Part shown: piece by piece, positions 23,441 through 30,094 of the stretch
Layout of the letters: every line of letters starts with the position of its first letter
Numbering within the stretch: position 1 is the stretch's first letter
IMG/VR virus record: IMGVR_UViG_3300020436_000031
Coordinates: 1-36,948 of that record
Reading direction: 5' to 3' (one strand)
DNA length: 36,948 nt
Source: a virus
The notes under the pieces: model-generated
Told to the model about the DNA's origin: nothing
The model's database searches: none
What the model saw: only the letters and a program-made list of their open reading frames with translations
Program-made: the position numbers and the translations under genes

Positions 23441-24464
23441 TTTTTTAAAAGATATTATCAAGCAAACTGGCAATGAATATGCTAACTTGGTATCGGATGG
23501 TGTCGAGTCTGGCGATGTAGAAAATTTTATTGACACAGGAAGTTATATTATGAATGCAATACTATCAGGTAGTATTCATGGTGGACTAGCAGGTAACAAG
23601 ATTACTGCGTTGGCAGGTGAATCTGCTACAGGAAAAACATTTTTCTTAATGGGAATGTGTAAACATTTCTTAGATCAAAACCCAGACGGCGGTGTAATTT
23701 ATTTTGAGTCTGAAAGTGCAATCACTAAAAAGATGGTTGAAGATAGAGGAATAGATTCTAAGAGAATGGTTATATTACCTGTTGCAACTGTACAAGAGTT
23801 TAGAACTCAAGCATTAAAAGTATTAGATACATACACACAAACAGAAGAGTCAAAAAGAAAACCTATGTTTATGTGTTTAGATTCTTTAGGAATGTTATCT
23901 ACTACAAAAGAAGTAGAAGATACGGCAGGTGGAAAAGAAACTAGAGATATGACAAGAGCTCAAGTTTTAAAAGCTGCATTTAGAGTGTTAACTTTAAAAC
24001 TTGGAAAAGCAAAAATACCTATGGTAGTAACTAATCATACTTATGACGTAGTTGGATCTTATATACCTATGAAAGAAATGGGTGGTGGAAGTGGATTAAA
24101 ATATGCGGCTTCTTCTATTGTATATCTTTCAAAGAAAAAAGAAAAAGATGGTACAGAAGTTGTAGGTAATATTGTTAAGATTAAAAATCAAAAGTCTAGA
24201 TTAACAAGAGAAAACTCTATGTGTGAAGTTAGACTTACATACAATCAAGGACTTGATAGATACTATGGTCTATTACAACTTGCAGAAAAATATAATATAT
24301 TTAAAAAAGTATCTACAAAATATGAATTACCTGATGGCAAAAAAGTATTTGGTAAACAAATAAACGATAATCCAGCAATCTATTTTAAAGAAGATGTTCT
24401 AAAAAAATTAGATGAGGCTGCAAAAAAAGAGTTTATGTATGGCAATGACGAGGAAGTTGAGTAA
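23433..24464 (+). CDS. uvsX: UvsX RecA-like recombinase
   Basis: The phage strand-exchange protein that coats single-stranded DNA for recombination-dependent replication. It has 343 residues, near the size of marine T4-like UvsX and shorter than T4 UvsX (391). Walker A GESATGKT is at residues 62-69. [11 protein letters not shown] with its catalytic glutamate follows, then [11 protein letters not shown] (Walker B-like) and [28 protein letters not shown], a DNA-binding L1/L2-like region. ATG 23433 is preferred over TTG 23421. It ends on the ATG of the next dioxygenase and overlaps MazG at its start. Function with gp46/47 and gp41 is expected from T4 biology. Confidence 0.96.
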   Translation: MSDFLKDIIKQTGNEYANLVSDGVESGDVENFIDTGSYIMNAILSGSIHGGLAGNKITALAGESATGKTFFLMGMCKHFLDQNPDGGVIYFESESAITKKMVEDRGIDSKRMVILPVATVQEFRTQALKVLDTYTQTEESKRKPMFMCLDSLGMLSTTKEVEDTAGGKETRDMTRAQVLKAAFRVLTLKLGKAKIPMVVTNHTYDVVGSYIPMKEMGGGSGLKYAASSIVYLSKKKEKDGTEVVGNIVKIKNQKSRLTRENSMCEVRLTYNQGLDRYYGLLQLAEKYNIFKKVSTKYELPDGKKVFGKQINDNPAIYFKEDVLKKLDEAAKKEFMYGNDEEVE

Positions 24465-25021
24465 TGGAAAAAGACAATCTAATTAGAGTATTCCCTAACG
24501 CAATACCTGATGAACTATGCGATAGACTTATTAAGAGATACGAGGAAGATCTTGATAAGAACAAACAAAGATATAGTAATCGTGGTGTAAACTTTACTCA
24601 ATTAAATTTTAGAGAAGCAGGTTGGGAAAAAGAACAATCCGAACTAGTCAACATATATGTTGAACATGCTAAAAAATATGCTAAGTCTGTTGGTATCACA
24701 AATGAGTGGCCAATGAAATATGCCTTAGAAGATATTAGAATGAAAAAGTATTTACCTAACAATCATGATGAGTTTCAACCTCATGTTGATGTAGGTGACA
24801 ATAGAAACTGTACAAGATTTATAGTATTCTTTATTTACCTCAATGATAATGAAGGTGGACAAACTGTATTTCCAAAATTAAAACACGAAGTTAAATGTAA
24901 AAAAGGCACCATGTTAATGTTTCCGCCTATGTGGACTCACTTACATGCAGGTTTAAAACCTATAGATAAACCAAAATATATAGTTGGAAGTTACCTACAT
25001 TATGTCGGATCGGATATTTAG
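24464..25021 (+). CDS. Prolyl-4-hydroxylase-like 2OG-Fe(II) oxygenase
   Basis: The 185-residue enzyme carries H107-V-D109 in FQPHVDVGD and a distal histidine in MWTHLHAGLKP (H161, with H159 near). K in PKYIVGSYLHY is the likely 2-oxoglutarate ligand. The section IYLNDNEGGQTVFP followed by KKGTMLMFPP is the classic P4H-like core found in marine T4-like phages. The N-terminus VFPNAIPDELCDRL resembles that of the 6191 oxygenase, suggesting distant paralogues. It starts at the UvsX stop (overlap of one base). The substrate is unknown. Hydroxylation of a phage or host protein is the usual suggestion, and base hydroxylation is possible but unsupported. Confidence 0.92.
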   Translation: MEKDNLIRVFPNAIPDELCDRLIKRYEEDLDKNKQRYSNRGVNFTQLNFREAGWEKEQSELVNIYVEHAKKYAKSVGITNEWPMKYALEDIRMKKYLPNNHDEFQPHVDVGDNRNCTRFIVFFIYLNDNEGGQTVFPKLKHEVKCKKGTMLMFPPMWTHLHAGLKPIDKPKYIVGSYLHYVGSDI

Positions 25022-25292
25022 TTACATAGAAACTGCAAAATACCCAGAGCAAACTTGCATAGGAATTAACAAAGGCAAGTATGCAGGCGTAGTCTATAAG
25101 TATGGAACTGTTACACCCATAGAAGAAAATGGGGCCTTGACAATGAAGTTTGAATATGATATTATTGAAAACAACGCAATACCAAGAGATCAATTTGGTG
25201 ATGAGTTTTTTAATTTAATTGGTGATATATTAGTGGAAGTAATTGATGAAAAATTTGGAAAAGACAATATTAAACAATCTAATAACAAATAA
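25002..25292 (+). CDS. Small conserved hypothetical protein
   Basis: A 96-residue acidic protein beginning MSDRIFSYIETAKYPEQT, with GINKGKYAGVVYKYGTVTPIEENG in the middle and EFFNLIGDILVEVIDEKFGK near the end. The pattern is one I associate with small unknown proteins next to the helicase gene in marine T4-like phages. ATG 25002 overlaps the oxygenase end by 20 bases. TTG 24984 could extend it by six residues. It overlaps the helicase start by 47 bases, which is longer than other overlaps here but is supported by the strong start of gp41. Function unknown. Confidence 0.65.
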   Translation: MSDRIFSYIETAKYPEQTCIGINKGKYAGVVYKYGTVTPIEENGALTMKFEYDIIENNAIPRDQFGDEFFNLIGDILVEVIDEKFGKDNIKQSNNK

Positions 25293-26634
25293 CGAATACG
25301 CAAGAAAAGTATTACCGTTTTTGAAATCAGATTATTTTCAAGATAAGAATGAACAAATTATCTTTGAAGAGATACAAAAGTTTTCTATTAAATATAGTAA
25401 ACTACCTACATCTACATCATTGCAAGTTGAACTTGATAATCGTAAAGATTTAAATGAACAACAATTTAAAGATATAACATCTATAGTTGATTCATTTCAA
25501 TCAGAAGAAGTTGATGGTCAATGGTTATTAGATACTACTGAAAAGTTTTGTAAAGACAAAGCAGTTTATAATGCAGTAGTTGATGGCATATCTATTATTG
25601 AAGGTAGAGACAAGAAAAGAAAACCTGACGCATTACCTAGTTTGTTAACTAATGCTCTTGCAGTATCTTTTGACAATAGAGTTGGTCATGATTATCTTAC
25701 AGACGCAGAAGATAGGTATGATTATTATCATAAGAAAGAGGATCGTATTCCTTTTGATTTAGATTTCTTTAACAAGATTACTAAAGGTGGATTACCACAA
25801 AAGACTTTAAATATTGCTCTTGCTGGAACTGGTGTTGGTAAATCTTTGTTTATGTGTCACATGGCTGCAAACTGTTTAAATCAAGGACGTAATGTTCTTT
25901 ATATTACTTTAGAAATGGCAGAGGAACGTATCGCAGAAAGAATAGACGCAAACCTTATGAACGTATCTATGGAAGATCTTCAAGACTTACCTAAGAATAT
26001 GTATCAAGATAAAATGGAACGTATCGCAAGTAAGACTCAAGGTAAACTTATTATCAAAGAATATCCTACAGCATCAGCACATTGTAATCATTTTAGAGCA
26101 TTGATACAAGAACTTGCTATTAAGAAAAGTTTTAAAGCAGATATTATCTTTGTTGATTATTTAAATATCTGTGCCTCTTCTAGATTTAGAGGTGGAAGTA
26201 ATGTAAACTCTTATACTATGATAAAAGCAATCGCAGAAGAATTAAGAGGACTTGCAGTAGAAAATAATTTACCTATAGTTTCTGCAACTCAAACTACAAG
26301 AAGTGGTTATGTATCTACAGATATTGGATTAGAAGATACTTCTGAAAGTTTTGGTTTACCTGCAACTGCTGACTTTATGTTTGCGTTAATATCTACAGAA
26401 GAAATGGATGAGTTAAATCAAATAACTGTAAAACAGTTAAAGAATAGATATAATGATCCTACAGTAAATAGAAGATTTGTATTAGGAATTGATAGATCTA
26501 AAATGAAGTTGTATGACGTTGAGTTAAGCGCACAAAACGACTTAGTAAATAGTGGACAGGAAGCAGAAGACATACCTGTATTTGATAAATCGCAAGGGGC
26601 AAGATATGAGAAATTTGGCAAATTCAAAGTCTAA
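25246..26634 (+). CDS. 41: gp41 replicative DNA helicase (DnaB-like)
   Basis: The hexameric helicase of the phage primosome, moving 5' to 3' on the lagging strand. The 462-residue product has a DnaB-like N-terminal helical domain (KNLEKTILNNLITN through to EKFCKDKAV). The RecA-like motor carries Walker A GTGVGKS at 194-200, ITLEMAEERIAERID, Walker B IIFVDYLNI with D304, and PIVSATQTTRSGY. The tail contains the arginine-finger region NRYNDPTVNRRFVLGIDRSKMK. T4 gp41 has 475 residues. The chosen ATG at 25246 has GGAAG seven bases upstream. It overlaps the small gene after it by 29 bases. A gp61 primase is not in the window. Confidence 0.96.
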   Translation: MKNLEKTILNNLITNNEYARKVLPFLKSDYFQDKNEQIIFEEIQKFSIKYSKLPTSTSLQVELDNRKDLNEQQFKDITSIVDSFQSEEVDGQWLLDTTEKFCKDKAVYNAVVDGISIIEGRDKKRKPDALPSLLTNALAVSFDNRVGHDYLTDAEDRYDYYHKKEDRIPFDLDFFNKITKGGLPQKTLNIALAGTGVGKSLFMCHMAANCLNQGRNVLYITLEMAEERIAERIDANLMNVSMEDLQDLPKNMYQDKMERIASKTQGKLIIKEYPTASAHCNHFRALIQELAIKKSFKADIIFVDYLNICASSRFRGGSNVNSYTMIKAIAEELRGLAVENNLPIVSATQTTRSGYVSTDIGLEDTSESFGLPATADFMFALISTEEMDELNQITVKQLKNRYNDPTVNRRFVLGIDRSKMKLYDVELSAQNDLVNSGQEAEDIPVFDKSQGARYEKFGKFKV

Positions 26635-26839
26635 AAAGAAACGTAGAAGATTTTTGATGAAGTTTGATGTAAATAATATCAAGTTTCCATATAAAGTAAT
26701 TGACACTAAATTTAGAAATTATATAGTTAAAAACTTTACATTTAAGGATGATGCTATCTCATTTAGGAACTTTCAAAACAAGACCCCAACGTTTGGCAGA
26801 TTTGAAGTACCCAAATGTCTTAGAACTTATAATACATAA
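26606..26839 (+). CDS. Small basic hypothetical protein after gp41
   Basis: A 77-residue protein starting at ATG 26606, inside the 3' end of the helicase gene, with AAGGGG upstream as ribosome site. The N-terminus is strongly basic (RNLANSKSKKKRRRFLMKF). The rest (VNNIKFPYKVIDTKFRNYIVKNFTF, then TPTFGRFEVPKCLRTYNT) looks like a small folded domain. No family was recognised. It is the last gene before the switch to probable late genes, and a late-type promoter box begins over its last codon. A nucleic-acid-binding role is possible from charge alone. Confidence 0.6.
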   Translation: MRNLANSKSKKKRRRFLMKFDVNNIKFPYKVIDTKFRNYIVKNFTFKDDAISFRNFQNKTPTFGRFEVPKCLRTYNT

Positions 26840-26842
26840 ATA
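26835..26842 (+). promoter_or_regulatory. Candidate late promoter (CATAAATA) ahead of the virion-type genes
   Basis: CATAAATA matches the T4-like late consensus (TATAAATA, NATAAATA in marine relatives). It lies at the only gap between the replication block and the probable structural block, 33 bases before ATG 26876, with GGAG as ribosome site between. Because the sequence is AT-rich such octamers also arise by chance. The position is the main support. Confidence 0.5.
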
Positions 26843-26875
26843 ATATAAACAATTTATGTAAAATGGAGAGTTTGA

Positions 26876-28210
26876 ATGTCAGTACAAAAATACGTACAAC
26901 AGGTGCGTAAAAGACAAACAATTACAGAATCTAAGATAGATAAAATACAGGATTTTTATGAGGGGGCAGAAAATCTTCCTATAGATATTTTTAGAGGATT
27001 AGAATACTCTATCTCTAGTAAATTATCATCATCTAAAAGGGATGTCATTATTGTTCGTTCAGAGGACAGAGAAACGGACAGAGACGAGATCCTAAGAAAT
27101 CTAAGACAGGCAGGAATACAAGCACAATTAGGATCATCACAATCTAGTGTAGATCCAATTGACGGCACTTACGAAGATAAGGCATTTAGAATATTTGTTA
27201 AACCAAAATCAGGTGGTATGGGTGAGACTACTTTAAATGCTTCAATAACAGAACTATTTCCATTAATCGCTTACGAAAAAAATTTTAGACCAAAAGATAC
27301 ACAATCTTTTCATAAGTTTTTATTAAGTGTTGATATTAAATCACTTAAATGTATTATACCAGCAGACGCAGAGAAAGCTCAAGAGATAATTAATAGAGCA
27401 GATACCTCAAGTAAGTTTGTTGACAAAATGGATAATGCAATCGCAATTCATCAATTCATTATAGATCAAAGTAAAGATAAAAGAATAGTTGCAACAAGGT
27501 GGGGTGCAACAAATAAATCTAAACCTCAAGGCGTACCAAGTGGACACCCAGGTGATATATTTTTAATGTATCATGACAAAGCAATATTAGGTGTTAGTTT
27601 AAAAGCAGGTGGAAAGAAAACTGCCGAACCTAAACTAAACACTTATGTTAATACTATCTTTGGTAACTTTAAACAAGATAGACAGTTAAAAAACATATAC
27701 TCAAAAGTATATAAAAGCACATGGGGTACAATCAAAGGAATGCCACCATATCCACAACTATTTAAAAACAGAAAAACACAACAAGTTTTAAGAGACTTTG
27801 ATAAAAAGAATAATAAAAGATATGAGGAACTTTATAATATTTACCTTGAAATAATGAGACAAGAAGTTATAAAACTATTTAATATGAATAGAAAAAATAC
27901 TTTGGCTTATATTAAATCAGAAATTTTAAGAGACGCACCAGAGGTACCTACAATGGTTATTAAAGCGTCTGGTAGAAACTATGAAGAGATAACAGAGAAA
28001 GACGCTCTCGGAGTATTCATACCACAAGTTGATTTTATTAAAGCAACACCTAGTAGAACATCAAAGCAAAATTGGGAGATAGAATTAAGATCAGGTAAAG
28101 ATAGATTAATTATGAAGATGTCTATTAGAACAAACAAATCAGGTCATGCAGGTGTTAAAAAATTAGGACAATTTTCTCTTGCAGTAAAATATAATTCGTT
28201 AGGAAAATAA
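26876..28210 (+). CDS. Conserved hypothetical protein with possible PD-(D/E)XK-like core
   Basis: A 444-residue protein, first of the late-type block. The N-terminal part (QKYVQQVRKRQTITE) is helical. The central section reads GHPGDIFLMYHDKAILGVSLKAG, with D227 and S241-L-K243. An aspartate strand followed by a strand ending S/E-x-K is the core of PD-(D/E)XK nucleases, so a nuclease-like fold is possible. It continues KTAEPKLNTYVNTIFGNF. The rest is basic and lysine-rich. Similar proteins occur in marine T4-like phages without known function, sometimes taken as virion components. The nuclease idea rests on one short motif and could be wrong. Translation begins from GGAG nine bases upstream. 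Confidence 0.65.
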   Translation: MSVQKYVQQVRKRQTITESKIDKIQDFYEGAENLPIDIFRGLEYSISSKLSSSKRDVIIVRSEDRETDRDEILRNLRQAGIQAQLGSSQSSVDPIDGTYEDKAFRIFVKPKSGGMGETTLNASITELFPLIAYEKNFRPKDTQSFHKFLLSVDIKSLKCIIPADAEKAQEIINRADTSSKFVDKMDNAIAIHQFIIDQSKDKRIVATRWGATNKSKPQGVPSGHPGDIFLMYHDKAILGVSLKAGGKKTAEPKLNTYVNTIFGNFKQDRQLKNIYSKVYKSTWGTIKGMPPYPQLFKNRKTQQVLRDFDKKNNKRYEELYNIYLEIMRQEVIKLFNMNRKNTLAYIKSEILRDAPEVPTMVIKASGRNYEEITEKDALGVFIPQVDFIKATPSRTSKQNWEIELRSGKDRLIMKMSIRTNKSGHAGVKKLGQFSLAVKYNSLGK

Positions 28211-28450
28211 ATGAAAACATATAAAGAATTAATGGCGTCAACTAAATGTCCACCAGGTACAAGATATGATCCTAAGTTAAAACAATGTGTTGCTAAAAAA
28301 ATAAGATATAAAGGAAGATATATTTTTGTTCCTAAAAATACAGACGTTGGTAATGGAAACGGAAATGGTAACGGCAACGGAAATGGTAATGGTAATGGTG
28401 GAAATGGTAACGGTGGCAACGGAAACGGAAATGGTGGAAACGGACAATGA
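28211..28450 (+). CDS. Small protein with capsid-targeting-like N-terminus and Gly-Asn repeat tail
   Basis: A 79-residue protein in three parts. It begins MKTYKELMAST, close to the capsid-targeting start of T4 internal proteins (of the type MKTYQEFI). A middle piece CPPGTRYDPKLKQCVAKKI has two cysteines spaced like a small disulfide loop. The tail, from about residue 47 to the end, is almost pure Gly-Asn. The tail is encoded by a GGN-AAY tandem repeat (28349-28446). Its start is immediately after the previous stop and its TGA overlaps the next ATG. A packaged internal protein or flexible surface decoration are both possible. No enzymatic domain is present. Confidence 0.7.
   Translation: MKTYKELMASTKCPPGTRYDPKLKQCVAKKIRYKGRYIFVPKNTDVGNGNGNGNGNGNGNGNGGNGNGGNGNGNGGNGQ
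28349..28446 (+). repeat. GGN-AAY hexanucleotide tandem repeat encoding poly(Gly-Asn)
   Basis: About sixteen hexamer-like units of GG(T/A/C)AA(T/C), with occasional extra GG(T/A) triplets, all in frame in the 28211 gene. Third-base variation between units argues that the protein repeat is under selection and is not recent slippage alone. Confidence 0.9.
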
Positions 28451-29679
28451 AAACTTTATTAGAACAATCTGCAAATAAAAATTTACACTTAGAACATTTA
28501 GAAGATCATATATTAAACTTTGGAGTGGACGGCGGTAGAGCGTCATTAAATTTTTTAAGAAGTTTAAGAGATATGTTAGCAGGTAGTGCTAGATCTTCTG
28601 TTAACATGACTGTAAAATGGGATGGTGCTCCAGCGATATTTGCAGGCACAGATCCAAGCGATGGCAAATTTTTTGTTGCAAAAAAATCTGTATTTAATGT
28701 TAACCCAAAATTATACAAATCAAATAAGGAGATAGATGATGACGTATCTGGCGATCTTAACGCAAAGTTTAAAGTGGCTCTCAAAGAGTTTTCTAAACTT
28801 GGGATTAAAGGTGTACTTCAAGGTGATCTCATGTTTACAGATGATCTTGGAAAAGCTACAATTGATGGTAAGAAGTATTATACTTTCCAACCAAATACTA
28901 TCGTTTATGCTGTTGATATTGATTCTGATCTTGGTCAGAAGATAAAGTCAGCAAAGATAGGAGTTGTTTGGCATACAACATATACAGGAAAAGACTTACC
29001 TAGTATGAAAGCAAAGTTTGGTGCTGATGTAAAAGGATTAACTCAAACATCTTCGGTGTGGATGGATGACGCCTCATATAAAGATGTGTCTGGTAGATCT
29101 ACATTTACACAAAAAGAGACAGACTCAATTACAGCAATATTGTCGGAAGTAGGAAAGACTTTTAGAAGTATAAATGGCCCTATGTTAAGGAAGTTTCTTA
29201 GACTACAAGAAAGTATGCAAGGAGCCCTTATAGGAGCGTCATATAAGACGTATAACAACACTAAAGTTAGAAGAGGACAGAAGATATCAAATCCTAGAAA
29301 ACATGCGTCAGAATACTCAAAATACGTAGAACAAGTATTACAAAAACAAGTAGATAAAGTAAAGACTCCTAGTGCAAAACAGAAATATAAGAATATACAG
29401 AAACAATATTCACTAGAGTTTAGGAAACATGCAAACAATCTAGCAAATGTCGCAAAGTTTCAAAATCTACTTATTGACGCTAAAATGCAGATAGTCAAAA
29501 AACTAAATAGTGTTAAGCAACTTACGGACACATTTATTAAGACTAAAAATGGATTTAAAGTTACAAACCCTGAGGGGTATGTTGCAATTGACAGAGTGTC
29601 TGGTAATGCAGTAAAACTAGTTGACCGAATGGAGTTTAGTTTTAATAACTTCACGGCACAAAAAGCATGGGATAAATGA
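28447..29679 (+). CDS. Conserved phage protein resembling ATP-dependent ligase/nucleotidyltransferase fold (DUF6267-like)
   Basis: A 410-residue protein. TVKWDGAPAIFAG contains K57-W-D-G60, the K-x-D-G motif I of DNA/RNA ligases and capping enzymes, where the lysine takes AMP. Downstream, GVLQGDLMF (G126-D-L) could be motif III. NPEGYVAI (E376-G-Y-V) resembles motif IV, and NAVKLVDR (K390) resembles motif V. The order and spacing fit a nucleotidyltransferase core with a helical insertion at about 240-345 (KYVEQVLQKQVDKVKT and onward). The family is common in marine T4-like phages and usually called hypothetical. Whether it ligates, caps or is inactive is unknown. It sits among probable virion genes, and its ATG overlaps the upstream stop. 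Confidence 0.7.
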   Translation: MKTLLEQSANKNLHLEHLEDHILNFGVDGGRASLNFLRSLRDMLAGSARSSVNMTVKWDGAPAIFAGTDPSDGKFFVAKKSVFNVNPKLYKSNKEIDDDVSGDLNAKFKVALKEFSKLGIKGVLQGDLMFTDDLGKATIDGKKYYTFQPNTIVYAVDIDSDLGQKIKSAKIGVVWHTTYTGKDLPSMKAKFGADVKGLTQTSSVWMDDASYKDVSGRSTFTQKETDSITAILSEVGKTFRSINGPMLRKFLRLQESMQGALIGASYKTYNNTKVRRGQKISNPRKHASEYSKYVEQVLQKQVDKVKTPSAKQKYKNIQKQYSLEFRKHANNLANVAKFQNLLIDAKMQIVKKLNSVKQLTDTFIKTKNGFKVTNPEGYVAIDRVSGNAVKLVDRMEFSFNNFTAQKAWDK

Positions 29680-29683
29680 TAAG

Positions 29684-30094
29684 ATGGCAATAACATTTAC
29701 AGATTTAGCAAAGAACTTAGAAGAGTTAAGAGTCGTTAACATGATGCAAAGGCGTAAAATCGCTAGAAGAATGAAACGACTTGCAAAATCATCAGCATTC
29801 AGAAAGAAAAAAGAACGTGCTATGTTAAGAATAGCTTCGCCTGCAAAGATTAGAATCAAAGCACAAAAAATGGCGAAGAAAAAAATCGTTAATAAATTTT
29901 ATCCTAATTACAAACAACTTTCCCCTATGGCAAAAATTAAAATAGATCAAAAGATCGCTGCTAAGTATGGGGGTGCAATATCTAAAATTGCAAAAAGATC
30001 TTTAGTAAAAGTAAAGAAAGCAGAATTAGTAAAAGTTAAAAAGGCAAGAGCCGCAAGAGCAAAGAAAAAAGATGAGAAAGCTGGAAAAATTTAG
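29684..30094 (+). CDS. Very basic conserved hypothetical protein
   Basis: A 136-residue protein with a strikingly high Lys/Arg content: QRRKIARRMKRLAKSS, then FRKKKERAMLRIASPAK and a C-terminal KVKKAELVKVKKARAARAKKK. The middle KFYPNYKQLSPMAKIKIDQKIAAKYG is the only part resembling a fold. The start is ATG 29684, because upstream codons in this frame lie inside the previous gene. The charge suggests binding to packaged DNA or an RNA, and relatives sit in the same place in marine T4-like phages. It overlaps the nucleotidyltransferase-like gene by 23 bases. Function is not established. Confidence 0.75.
   Translation: MAITFTDLAKNLEELRVVNMMQRRKIARRMKRLAKSSAFRKKKERAMLRIASPAKIRIKAQKMAKKKIVNKFYPNYKQLSPMAKIKIDQKIAAKYGGAISKIAKRSLVKVKKAELVKVKKARAARAKKKDEKAGKI

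Noticed and set aside
6191-25021. The three oxygenases as TET/JBP-type enzymes that oxidise 5-methylcytosine.
   Set aside because: Their sequences look like the short P4H-like phage family. No TET/JBP-specific features were recognised.
25137-25167. TTGACA inside the 25002 gene as an internal promoter.
   Set aside because: The nearest good -10 boxes are 12 or 19 bases away, and the site is in coding sequence of a tightly coupled operon.
28144-28546. Minus-strand open frames opposite the Gly-Asn repeat (proline/phenylalanine- and valine/threonine/serine-rich).
   Set aside because: They are complements of the GGN-AAY repeat. They have no ribosome site or coupling and run against every gene in the window.
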